The notes below the pieces were generated by a model, which saw only the letters and a program-made list of their open reading frames with translations, searched no databases and had not been told where the DNA came from. Source: Planctomycetota bacterium (GTDB lineage: Bacteria > Planctomycetota > SZUA-567 > H5-PLA8). From it: 64,000 nt of DNA. A program made the position numbers and the translations under genes. Shown here piece by piece: positions 26,669-34,855 of the stretch. Position 1 is the first letter of the stretch; each line of letters opens with the position of its first letter. The DNA is taken from positions 2,079,326-2,143,325 of the forward strand of contig JAOSKN010000002.1 in assembly GCA_027493525.1 (NCBI GenBank). The letters are read 5' to 3'.

Positions 26669-28723
26669 ATGAAGTGTGTGCGCATTGGAATCCTGACCCT
26701 GCTGCTCGCGCTGCTTTCCGCGCCCGTGCTGCGCGCCGACACGGTGACCTGCAATGACGGGCGCGTCTTCGAGGGCGAGGTCCTGGAGGACGACGCGCAG
26801 AAGGTCCGCATCCGCACGCCGCAGGGCACGGTGACGCTGCCGCGCTACGAAGTGAAGTCGGTCGAGTACAAGGAATCGCCGTTCAAGGCGCTGCAGAAGC
26901 GGCGCGCCGGCCTGGCCGCCGACGACGCGGCCGGGCACTGGGAACTCGCTCAGTTCGCGATCGAGAACAACCTGAAGGTCGATGCCGAGCGGCTGCTGGC
27001 CGAACTGCGCGGGATGGCCAGTCCCTTTTACACCAAGGCCACGCGGCAGCTCGCGGACCTCTACGCGCCCAAGTACCCCAAACTCGCGGTGGAGTTCTAC
27101 GACGAACTGGTCGAGAAGACCGGCGACCTGGAATGCAAGATCAAGGCCAAGGACCTGAAGCAGGAACTCGACCGCAAGCGCAAGGAGGCCTTCGAGCAGG
27201 CTCGGGAGTCGCTCCAGAAGGAAGAATGGGGCACGGCGATCGAATCCCTGCGCTACGCGTACACGCTGACGTACGCCGGGGTCGGCGTGGAGGGCGGGGG
27301 GCTGACGCAGGAGACGATCCTCTCGAAGCTCGCCGAGGTCCGCAAGGCGCTGGAAGACAAGGTCCGCGCGCGCGCGAAGTCCACGAGCCAGCCGGGGCAG
27401 CAGATCTCCGTCGTCTGCGCCGTCTGCGAGAGCCACTCGGGCTGGGGCGCCTGCGCCACCTGCCGCGGGTGGGGCACGGTGGAGCGGATCATCCCGGCCC
27501 AGATCACGCTCAAGGGCGTCATTCCCGAAAAGAAGGTGCAGGTCTCATGCCCAACCTGCGGGGGCGGGAAGAAGTCGCGCTGCCCGCAATGCAACGGCAC
27601 GGGGCTGGACAACCAGAAGATCGACGCGCGAATCCGCTGGACGCTGAAGTCCATCGCCGACTCCGGATGGACGCGGAAGAACGACGACCCGCTCCGGGCG
27701 ATGCAGGACGTGGCCGGCATCGTGCAGCAGAAGAAACTGGACCTGCCCGACGGCTACCAGCCGGACTACCCGACGTCCAAGGCGCTCCGCGCGCTGCTGC
27801 CCTCGGTCCCTCCGCCCAAGGAATTCGCGCGCGCCCCCGAGTTCAAGAAGCTCATGGACGAATGGCGCAAGACGCCGCAGCAGACGCGCGGGAATTACCT
27901 GTGCCATTACGCCTTCGAGGTCTCGCTCACCGCGGTGGCCGGGGCCGCCCCGGCCGCGGAGAACGAGGAGGAGGCCGGGCCCGCGCAGGATCTTGAAACT
28001 GCGCGCCGCACCGCGCCGGCGGCCACGCCGACCCTGGTCTCGGCGCTCCCAGCGGACTGGGACGGGCAGTGGGCGTGGATCGAGGCCGACTTCGACGGGG
28101 CCGATCCGGATTACAGCACCGCGCAGAAGGCGGCTTTCCGGGTCAAGAGCCCGCTCGTCCACAACCTCCATCCTTTCGTGTATCTCCCCGAGGCCCAGAA
28201 GGCGCATGCCGCGGCCGCGCAGGGTGAACAGGCCGGTGAGGCGCTGAAGCTACTCGCGGGCAAATACGACTACGCCGAACTGGGCAAACTGGCCGGCGAA
28301 CTGAAGCCCGGGCAGCGCCTGCGCCTCTTCGGCCGCGTGCTCTTTCGCCCGTCGCGCGACCCCGAGACGGCGCTTGAGGTTTGGTCGGTGGATGTGAGCG
28401 CCGATCCGGAGACGCTCAAGTTGCTCGCGCTCGTCCGGCAGCCCGTGACCTTCAACTTCGAGGACACCGCGCTGGGCGAGGCCGTCGAGCTGCTCGCGCT
28501 GCTGACCAACACGAAGATCAAGGTGGACGTGCCCAAGGATGCCGACGTGACGCTCAACGCCCGCGTCACGAAGGCGCCGCTCGCGCAGGCCATGACCGAG
28601 ATGCTCAAGCCCGCGAACCTGGCCTGGGTCTTCGACGAGAAGGGCGAAGGGCTCAAGGTCGTGCAGACCGCCTCGGCGGAGGATCGGCAGAAGGTCGAGC
28701 AGGTGCTGCGGCGGCTGAAGTGA
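26669..28723 (+). CDS. Secreted protein with DnaJ-type zinc-finger and STN-like C-terminal domain
   Basis: The 684-residue protein starts at ATG 26669, 11 nt after trpF, with a signal peptide (about 1-22, ending LRAD). A short beta domain follows (about 25-60). A helical, TPR-like region covers 75-230. A DnaJ-like cysteine cluster comes next, with four CxxC pairs at 250/253, 262/265, 294/297 and 305/308, each followed by Gly-rich turns. The last 90 residues (about 593-680) follow the secretin/TonB short N-terminal (STN) pattern: NFEDTALGEAVELLALLTN, then the strand-rich part with VTLNARVTKAPLAQAMTEML. A zinc finger of this type in an exported protein is odd. Function unknown; assembly or folding at the envelope is inference. 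Confidence 0.72.
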   Translation: MKCVRIGILTLLLALLSAPVLRADTVTCNDGRVFEGEVLEDDAQKVRIRTPQGTVTLPRYEVKSVEYKESPFKALQKRRAGLAADDAAGHWELAQFAIENNLKVDAERLLAELRGMASPFYTKATRQLADLYAPKYPKLAVEFYDELVEKTGDLECKIKAKDLKQELDRKRKEAFEQARESLQKEEWGTAIESLRYAYTLTYAGVGVEGGGLTQETILSKLAEVRKALEDKVRARAKSTSQPGQQISVVCAVCESHSGWGACATCRGWGTVERIIPAQITLKGVIPEKKVQVSCPTCGGGKKSRCPQCNGTGLDNQKIDARIRWTLKSIADSGWTRKNDDPLRAMQDVAGIVQQKKLDLPDGYQPDYPTSKALRALLPSVPPPKEFARAPEFKKLMDEWRKTPQQTRGNYLCHYAFEVSLTAVAGAAPAAENEEEAGPAQDLETARRTAPAATPTLVSALPADWDGQWAWIEADFDGADPDYSTAQKAAFRVKSPLVHNLHPFVYLPEAQKAHAAAAQGEQAGEALKLLAGKYDYAELGKLAGELKPGQRLRLFGRVLFRPSRDPETALEVWSVDVSADPETLKLLALVRQPVTFNFEDTALGEAVELLALLTNTKIKVDVPKDADVTLNARVTKAPLAQAMTEMLKPANLAWVFDEKGEGLKVVQTASAEDRQKVEQVLRRLK

Positions 28724-28731
28724 GATGCCGC

Positions 28732-30498
28732 TCAAGCGTTCAGCGCAACTCCGCAAAGCGCTTCCTCGATCGCGCGCAAGAAGGTGGCCCGATCGATGGG
28801 CTTGGTGATATAGGCGTCACAACCGGCCTCCAGGCACTCGCGGCGATCGGAGTCCAAGGCGCTGGCCGTCAGGGCGACGATCCGGCCCGCATAGCCTTCG
28901 CCGCGCAGTTTCCGGGTTGCGGTCATGCCATCCATCTCGGGCATGTGCATGTCCATCACGACCAGATCGTACGGCGTCCGTTCCGGCGTCCCTGCCGTGG
29001 CGGCGCGAACGGCTTCCGAGCCGTTGGATACCGCGGTGACATGCGCCCCCGCGCTTTCGAGGATGATTGAAAAAAGCTTCTGGTTCACGCTGTTGTCCTC
29101 GGCAAGAAGGATTCGCGTACCCCGCATGCCCGGTCGGTCCGCGCTCTTGCCGGACGCGGCGGGATCGAGCGGCAGCAGGTGCTCCGGGGCCTTTTGCAGC
29201 ATCAACGTGGCGAGGAAGCGGCTGCCGGCTCCCAGTTTGCTTTCCACGACGATATTGCCGCCCATGAGTTGCGCGAGTTGCCGGCTGATCACCAGGCCCA
29301 GGCCCGTGCCGCCGTACTTGCGAGTGGCGCCGGATTCGGCCTGCTGGAAAGGCTGGAAAAGCGATTTCAAGTCGGATGGGGCCATGCCGATGCCGGTATC
29401 TTCCACCGCGATCTCGAGCTGGAATTTCCGTTCTTCCGAAAGCCCGTTCGCGGGCGCCGCCGCGACGCGCACTCGGACCTCGCCCCGTTCCGTGAACTTG
29501 ATCGCATTCGCCGCGAGGTTGTTCAGGATCTGGCGCAGCCGGGTCGGATCGGCCGAAACGACGCGGGGCACCGCGGGATCGCACTCCAACTTGAACTCTA
29601 TGCCCTTGCGCCGCGCGGCCAAGGCCATCGACTCGCGGAAGTCCTCGAACAAGGCGATCAGGTCGAAGACCTTGGGTTCGAGACTGAGCATGCCCGCTTC
29701 GATCTTGGCTTGATCGAGGAGCCCGTTCACCATGTCCAGCAGGTGCCGGCAATTCTCGGTCACCGTGCGCAGCATGGCTTTTCCGCCGTCCGCATCGAGC
29801 GCGCCGCGACTCAGCAGATCGGAGTACCCGATGACGGTGGTGAGCGGAGTGCGCAATTCGTGGCTCATGTTGGCCAGGAAACGGCTCTTGATTCGGGCGG
29901 CTTCGAGCGCTTCGTCGCGCGCGGCGATCAAGGCCTCGTTGGCTTTGCGGAGTTCCTCGGTACGCCCCTGGACCAGGGTTTCCAGGCCTTCCTGGTAAGC
30001 GCGTTGCTCCAGGCGCATGCGGTGTTTCTCGGAGAGGGCGGACGCGAGCTGCCGGACCTCGATGCAGTCGAAGGGTTTCTTGAGAATCTGCCAGCGGTCG
30101 TTGCGGCCGAGGCGGGCGACGGTCTGGCTCCAGGAGTAATCCGAGTAAGCCGTGCAGATGACGATTTCCAAATCGGGTTCGACTTCCCAGAGCTTGAGCG
30201 TTGTCTCCACGCCATCCCAACCGGGCGGCATGCGGATGTCGACGAATGCCAGGGCGTAAGGCCGGCCTTGCTCCTTCGCGGCTAGCACTTTTTGCAGGCC
30301 TTCCTGTCCCTGCGCGGCAGTGTCCACCTCGAAGCACATTTCATCGAGGGACTCCGCCGATGCGCCGAAGAGCGCGGACTCCAGGTCCGCCAGTTCGGGG
30401 CTCTCGGCGGCCCGTCCCGACAGGATCTTCCTGAAGTCGTTGTGGATCGAAAGATTGTCGTCCACGACCAGGATCCGGGGCCTTAGAGTGCCGGGCAT
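28732..30498 (-). CDS. Hybrid sensor histidine kinase with N- and C-terminal receiver domains
   Basis: The 588-residue cytoplasmic protein has an N-terminal receiver (LVVDDNLSIHND, phosphoacceptor Asp in FVDIRMPP, lysine in ILKKPFD), a coiled linker, a HisKA domain (ANMSHELRTPLTTVIGYSD), HATPase_c with N box NNLAANAIKFTE, DTGIGM and GTGLGLVISRQLAQLMGG, and a C-terminal receiver (LLAEDNSVNQKL, VVMDMHMPEMDGMTA, KPID). No membrane segment or output domain is seen. It starts with ATG 30498 with GGAGGAAA upstream. It overlaps the end of the upstream histidine kinase gene by 16 nt, so the two are translationally coupled and probably form one phosphorelay. Confidence 0.93.
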   Translation of the reverse strand: MPGTLRPRILVVDDNLSIHNDFRKILSGRAAESPELADLESALFGASAESLDEMCFEVDTAAQGQEGLQKVLAAKEQGRPYALAFVDIRMPPGWDGVETTLKLWEVEPDLEIVICTAYSDYSWSQTVARLGRNDRWQILKKPFDCIEVRQLASALSEKHRMRLEQRAYQEGLETLVQGRTEELRKANEALIAARDEALEAARIKSRFLANMSHELRTPLTTVIGYSDLLSRGALDADGGKAMLRTVTENCRHLLDMVNGLLDQAKIEAGMLSLEPKVFDLIALFEDFRESMALAARRKGIEFKLECDPAVPRVVSADPTRLRQILNNLAANAIKFTERGEVRVRVAAAPANGLSEERKFQLEIAVEDTGIGMAPSDLKSLFQPFQQAESGATRKYGGTGLGLVISRQLAQLMGGNIVVESKLGAGSRFLATLMLQKAPEHLLPLDPAASGKSADRPGMRGTRILLAEDNSVNQKLFSIILESAGAHVTAVSNGSEAVRAATAGTPERTPYDLVVMDMHMPEMDGMTATRKLRGEGYAGRIVALTASALDSDRRECLEAGCDAYITKPIDRATFLRAIEEALCGVALNA

Positions 30499-32108
30499 GA
30501 GCTTTCCTCCGATACGGTGTACTTGAGCGGCATTTCAAGGCGGAAGCAGGCGCCGCGGCCCGGTCCGTCGCTCCGCGCGCTCAGGCTCCCGCGCATTTCT
30601 TTGGCCACCAGCGCGCAGGAGTGCAGGCCGAAGCCATGCCCGCCGCTGCGCGTGGAGAAGCCATACGAAAAGATGCGCTGGAAGTGATCTTCCGAGATGC
30701 CGACTCCATCGTCCTCCACCTCGACGAAGGCCGCGTCCTCTCCGTGCATCCCGATGCGCAAGGTCATGTGCTTGGCGGCTCGTCCCCCGTCGTCGAGCGC
30801 GTACTTCGCATTGCGGATGAGGTTCACGAGCACCTGGATGATTTTGTGCTTGTCCACCTCAACGACCGGATTGGACTCGAAGCACCGGATCACCTGCACG
30901 TCATGCCGGGCCATGGCGGCCGCGTTCATGCGCAAGGCATCTTCGACCAGGCTGCCCAGCGCGACCGGCTCGACGATTCCGCAAACCTGGGCGTAGGACT
31001 GCTGCATGCTCACGATGTCCTTGATATGGTCGATATTCTTGGAAAGGCTCTCCAGTTCGCCGAGCATTTCCTTGCGTTCGCTTTCGAGGCCTTGGCCGAG
31101 TTGGTCGAGATACGTGGCAACCTGGCGGCCGCGCTCGGGGGCCGCGAAGTATTCGGGCAGGCGGTCCTGGTGTTCCTTCAGCAAGGCCGCCACCTTGCCG
31201 ACGCCGTTTGCCTTGGGACGGCGCAGCAGGTCGCTGATCAGATTGGATGAGACGTTTACGCTGGTCAGGACGTTGCCTACGTTATGCAGCACTCCGGTCG
31301 CTACCTCGGCCATGCCGGCGCGCCTGGACGTTTCCATCATTTCCTTCTGGATGCGCTTCAGTTGTTCTGCGGCCAGTTTGCGTTCCTCGATTTCCCGATA
31401 CAGCAGTTCGTTGGACTCCAGCAGCAGGCTCGACTGCGCCTCCAGTTGCGCGCGGCTTGCGTCCACGGCATGCCGCCAGCGCCGCATTCGCCGGAGCATC
31501 AGGATCCAGAAGCCGGCGAGGACCAGGATGGAGCCGAAGACCAGCACGATGTTCTGGGTGGCCTGGCGGAGCTGGGCGTTCAGCGCCGTGTCTACGGCGG
31601 CATGAAGCTCGGTGTCGAAAGTCCGCATGCCCTCGGCGTAGCTTTTCTTCTGCGCGCGGTATTCCATTCCGTCCAGCAGCGTCCAGGCTTCATGGGATCT
31701 GCCCGCGCGCACCAAGTCGAACGCACGGAGTTCCAGGGCGACCAGGCGCATGTTGGCTTCGTCGGTCAAGCGCGTGGCTTCGGAGCCCTTGGCGCTTGGG
31801 ACCAGCGACTTGGCTTCCTGAATCGCCCGATCCAGCTCCGGCTCATGCGCTCGATAGCGGTTCTCCCAGGCGGGATTGCCGGTAAGCGCCGCCATGCTTG
31901 CCGACATGGTCAGGACTTCGTCCAGATGCACGATTTTCCCTCTCAGCTCGGCGATTCGAAGGTCGCGGTTCACCAGGGTTTCGAGGGTGCGGTACGAGTG
32001 CCAGGCCGAGCCTGCCATCCATGAAAAGATGATCGCGGGAAGCACGACCAGCAGCACGAGCAGCGCTTGCGGGTGCTTATCGACCGTTGCCGTCGCTTCT
32101 CGATGCAT
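30483..32108 (-). CDS. Membrane sensor histidine kinase (LHNVGN-type H box)
   Basis: The 541-residue protein starts at ATG 32108. It has two membrane segments (LLVLLVVLPAIIFSW near 15-35, and IVLVFGSILVLAGFWIL near 180-200) flanking a helical extracytoplasmic sensor of about 140 residues. A coiled region follows, then the kinase core with the unusual H box GVLHNVGNVLTSVNV in place of the classic HELRTPL, N box NLIRNAKYALDD, and G boxes DDGVGISED and GFGLHSCALVAKEM. Its stop overlaps the downstream hybrid kinase gene. It may feed phosphate to that protein's receivers. No cognate DNA-binding regulator is adjacent. An upstream reading frame continues to 32162 but lacks family sequence. Confidence 0.9.
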   Translation of the reverse strand: MHREATATVDKHPQALLVLLVVLPAIIFSWMAGSAWHSYRTLETLVNRDLRIAELRGKIVHLDEVLTMSASMAALTGNPAWENRYRAHEPELDRAIQEAKSLVPSAKGSEATRLTDEANMRLVALELRAFDLVRAGRSHEAWTLLDGMEYRAQKKSYAEGMRTFDTELHAAVDTALNAQLRQATQNIVLVFGSILVLAGFWILMLRRMRRWRHAVDASRAQLEAQSSLLLESNELLYREIEERKLAAEQLKRIQKEMMETSRRAGMAEVATGVLHNVGNVLTSVNVSSNLISDLLRRPKANGVGKVAALLKEHQDRLPEYFAAPERGRQVATYLDQLGQGLESERKEMLGELESLSKNIDHIKDIVSMQQSYAQVCGIVEPVALGSLVEDALRMNAAAMARHDVQVIRCFESNPVVEVDKHKIIQVLVNLIRNAKYALDDGGRAAKHMTLRIGMHGEDAAFVEVEDDGVGISEDHFQRIFSYGFSTRSGGHGFGLHSCALVAKEMRGSLSARSDGPGRGACFRLEMPLKYTVSEESSCPAL

Positions 32109-32564
32109 CTCTAGGCCCCCTTTCTTTCGCAGGCCCCATGGCATTCCGAACACGAGGCCCATTCAAACCGGCCGGCGCCCGGAGTGGCCTCATCAGGCGG
32201 GCTACACGCTTCGATGCCGGCAGGGCATGCCGGAGACCTATCGATGGCATCCCACGAAGGTCTCAACAGGCCCCCGCATTTCTGAACGGAACTCATCGGT
32301 GCTGCTCCCTGAGCCATCCTGTTTTCCGGACACCGTCCGAGAGCGAATACAGTCAGTCACTGGCGCCGCGCTTGACTAACGTTCCCGCATTCCGGTCTTG
32401 GAGGTGAACAAATTGCGGGCCAATTTAGGAATTTCAGCTTCGTGCGACGAGCCACCTCCGGCAGAGGTCCTAACCGATGTCAAGTCATGGAGTTTCTTAA
32501 ACACTGAACAATTCGGGCGAAGCCCTTGCCATCGGTGCGTTGTCGGTGTATTAGTTCCTATAGA
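32109..32564. other. Long intergenic region with no supported gene
   Basis: About 456 nt between the histidine kinase and IclR starts, less GC-rich than neighbours. Short open frames exist but lack homology and codon bias. The region likely holds divergent promoters. The only clear structure is at its right edge, the operator-like repeats at 32565-32590. Confidence 0.5.
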
Positions 32565-32590
32565 TGCAATGGAGTTGCAATAAATGCAAC
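32565..32590. promoter_or_regulatory. Operator-like triple repeat overlapping the IclR start
   Basis: Three half-sites, TGCAA at 32565, TTGCA at 32575 and TGCAA at 32585, are each 10 nt apart. They form two overlapping inverted repeats (TGCAA-N5-TTGCA and GTTGCA-N5-TGCAAC). The last covers the ATG at 32584 and the GGAG ribosome site lies within it. Binding here by the IclR protein would repress its own gene. Confidence 0.55.
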
Positions 32591-33375
32591 AGGTCGGCCA
32601 CCCGCCCACCGAAGGCCATCAGACCGTCGAAAGAGCGTTCGAGGTTCTTGAGGTCCTCGCCGCGGAGGGTCCGCAGGGCGTTACGGGGCTCGCCGCGCGC
32701 CTGGGGCTCGAGAAGAGCACCGCCAGTCGCCTGCTGAAGACGCTCGGGGGCCTGGGCTACGCGGTCCAGAACGGGCCGCGCGGGACGTATCAGCTTGGCC
32801 CGCGCGTGCTATTCCTCGCCGAGCGCTACCTCGACGAGAACCGGCTCGCGCGTGAGGCCCGGCCGGTGCTGAAGCGCTTATCGCAGGAGGCCCGCGCGAG
32901 CGCGCATCTGGCGCGGCAGGTGGGCGCGCAGTTCCTGGTGGTGGCGAAGGAGGCGAGCCCCGAGCAGATTCAGGTCGCCTCCGAGGTCGGCGCGCCGACC
33001 TCGCCTCACGCCTCGGCGCTGGGCAAAGTCCTGCTGGCCGCGCAGGCGCCCGCCGCCCGGCGGGACTTCTGCGTATTCCCGTTGCAGCGCTTCACCGAGA
33101 AGACGCTCGTCGAGCCCCGCGCACTCGAGGCGGAACTGGAGGCCGTGAGCCGGCGCGGGTATGCGCTGGAGACAGGCGAAGAGCATCCGGGCGTCGGCTG
33201 CATCGGCGCGCCGGTGCGGGACGCCGGGGGGCACTGCGTGGCGGCGCTTTCCATTTCCGGTCCGATCCAAGGCACGCCGTTCCGGCTGGACAAGGCGCAC
33301 ATTCGGATGCTGACGGATGCCGCGGCTGAGCTTTCCCGCCGCATGGGGCACGGGAACGGGCCGCGCGAAGACTAG
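32584..33375 (+). CDS. IclR family transcriptional regulator
   Basis: The 263-residue protein has the N-terminal winged HTH of IclR regulators (QTVERAFEVLEVLAAEGPQG, then GLEKSTASRLLKTLGGLGY) and the C-terminal ligand-binding domain with HASALGKVLLA, RRGYALETGEEHPGVGCIGAPV and VAALSISGP. It probably controls the catabolic cluster that begins 12 nt downstream and runs to about 40.2 kb. GGAG at 32571-32574 serves the ATG and is inside the operator-like repeat, which suggests autorepression. The effector is presumably an acid or amine intermediate of that pathway, inferred from family habit. Confidence 0.92.
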   Translation: MQQVGHPPTEGHQTVERAFEVLEVLAAEGPQGVTGLAARLGLEKSTASRLLKTLGGLGYAVQNGPRGTYQLGPRVLFLAERYLDENRLAREARPVLKRLSQEARASAHLARQVGAQFLVVAKEASPEQIQVASEVGAPTSPHASALGKVLLAAQAPAARRDFCVFPLQRFTEKTLVEPRALEAELEAVSRRGYALETGEEHPGVGCIGAPVRDAGGHCVAALSISGPIQGTPFRLDKAHIRMLTDAAAELSRRMGHGNGPRED

Positions 33376-33387
33376 GAAAGGAACGAC

Positions 33388-34749
33388 ATGACGACGCAGG
33401 TCGCGGCGCGCGCCGGGAGCGCGCGCAACTCCGCCGAGATCAACCGCCTGGGCGAGACGCACCTCGCCGGCGGGGTCGTCTCGCTGAACCGCAAGGTCGA
33501 TCCGGCGCTGGTCTTCGTCCGCGCGCGCGGCTGCCGGCTCTGGGACGCCGAAGGGCGCGAGTACCTCGACTACCATGCGGCCTTCGCTCCGCATCTGCTC
33601 GGGCACAACGATCCGGGGATCAACGCCGCCGTGGCGCGCGCGATGGAAGACGGCTGGTCGCTGATGGGCGCGGGCACCACGCCCTGGGAGGTCGAATTGG
33701 CGCGGCTCTTGCGCGAAGCCGTGCCGAATCTGGAGCGCGTTCAGATCACCAACACCGGCAGCGAGGCCACCGCGCACGCGATCCGCCTCGCCCGCGCGCA
33801 CACCGGCCGCGAAGACCTGCTGCTCACGCTGGGCGGCTACAACGGCTGGCACAACGAGGTTGCTCGCGCGGTAATGCCCTCGCTGGAGCAGGTCGGCCCG
33901 CGCGTCAGCCCCGGCGAGTACCGCTGGCTGCCGCTCTCCGCCGGCATCCCCGCCGCCTCGCGCCGCAGCCTGCATCTGGTCAACTTCAACGACTTGGACT
34001 CCGTGGAGTACGTCCTGCGCCGGCACGAGGTCGCCTGCGTGCTCACCGAGCCCGTCCTGCAGAACATCGGGATCGTCAAGCCGCAGCCGGGCTACCTGGA
34101 GGGCCTGCGCGCGCTCTGCGACCGCTACGGCGCGGTACTGGTCTTCGACGAGGTGAAGACGGGTTTCCGCAGCGCGCTGGGGGGCTACCAGTCGGTCTGC
34201 GGCGTGAAGCCGGACCTCTCGGTCTTCGGCAAGGCGCTCGCCAACGGGTATCCGCTGGGCGCGATCGGCGGGAAGCGCGAGCTGATGGAGCTCTTCGCCG
34301 CCGCGGAGGCCAGCAAGCGCGTGCTGATTGCCGGCACCTACAATGCGCATCCGTTCACCTGCGCAGCGGCCATCGCCACCTTGGAACGGCTCATGGCGGA
34401 GCACGGCGCGGTCTACAAGCAGCTTGAGGCCCGCACGGCGAGGCTCTGCGCGGGACTGGAAGAGACGTTCAACGCGCGCGGCGTGAAGGCGGCCGTCTCC
34501 AGGAACGGCTCGGCTTTCTGCGCCTACTTCATGGACCACGAACCTCGCGACTGGCACGACATCCTCGCGCATCACGATTTCGAACTCGACAGGCGCCTGC
34601 GCCTGGCCGTGATCGAGCGGGGCATTTACCAGTTCCCGATGCCCTGCAAACAGGGCTCGGTAAGCGCCGCGCATGGGGACGCCGAGATCGACCGGACGTT
34701 GGAGGCGACGGCAGAAGTCTTGAAGGGCTTGGTGAACCGTGAACAGTAA
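33388..34749 (+). CDS. Class-III PLP-dependent aminotransferase (GSAM-like)
   Basis: The 453-residue protein is fold-type I, class III. Visible motifs are DYHAAFAPHLLGHNDPGIN, NTGSEATAHAIRLARAHTG, LVFDEVKTGFR, and the PLP-lysine region FGKALANGYPLGAIGGKREL. The sequence is closest in style to glutamate-1-semialdehyde-aminomutase-like and omega-amino acid transaminases. Heme-pathway GSAM is unlikely given the catabolic context. It starts with AGGAAAGGA upstream, right after the IclR gene, so it is the first structural gene of the cluster. It could remove or move an amino group from an amino acid or amino sugar derivative. Confidence 0.9.
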   Translation: MTTQVAARAGSARNSAEINRLGETHLAGGVVSLNRKVDPALVFVRARGCRLWDAEGREYLDYHAAFAPHLLGHNDPGINAAVARAMEDGWSLMGAGTTPWEVELARLLREAVPNLERVQITNTGSEATAHAIRLARAHTGREDLLLTLGGYNGWHNEVARAVMPSLEQVGPRVSPGEYRWLPLSAGIPAASRRSLHLVNFNDLDSVEYVLRRHEVACVLTEPVLQNIGIVKPQPGYLEGLRALCDRYGAVLVFDEVKTGFRSALGGYQSVCGVKPDLSVFGKALANGYPLGAIGGKRELMELFAAAEASKRVLIAGTYNAHPFTCAAAIATLERLMAEHGAVYKQLEARTARLCAGLEETFNARGVKAAVSRNGSAFCAYFMDHEPRDWHDILAHHDFELDRRLRLAVIERGIYQFPMPCKQGSVSAAHGDAEIDRTLEATAEVLKGLVNREQ

Positions 34750-34750
34750 A

Positions 34751-34800
34751 CAGTGAACGGTGAACTGGACTGAAAACTTGGGAGCCGTCACCGTTCACTG
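34751..34800. repeat. GTGAACGGTGAAC-type repeat with hairpin
   Basis: CAGTGAACGGTGA (34751-34763) and TCACCGTTCACTG (34788-34800) are perfect 13-bp inverted repeats. GTGAACAGTAAAC precedes the left arm, starting at 34739. Related short pieces occur at about 38893-38915 and 54241-54250. It lies right after the aminotransferase stop; a terminator or intergenic mobile repeat are both possible. Confidence 0.55.
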
Positions 34801-34841
34801 GTAACTAAGCCTGACGGCACTTGAGCATGACTAAAGCCGCG

Positions 34842-34855
34842 GAGCTGCGCAGCTC
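34842..34855. promoter_or_regulatory. Perfect 14-bp palindrome abutting a start codon
   Basis: GAGCTGCGCAGCTC is a perfect palindrome ending at the base before the ATG at 34856 and covering its GGAG. It could be an operator or, as RNA, a hairpin that masks the ribosome site. Confidence 0.45.

Noticed and set aside
32398..32583. Small frame directly before the IclR gene
   Set aside because: No family, no good start, and its end overlaps the operator-like repeats; probably non-coding.
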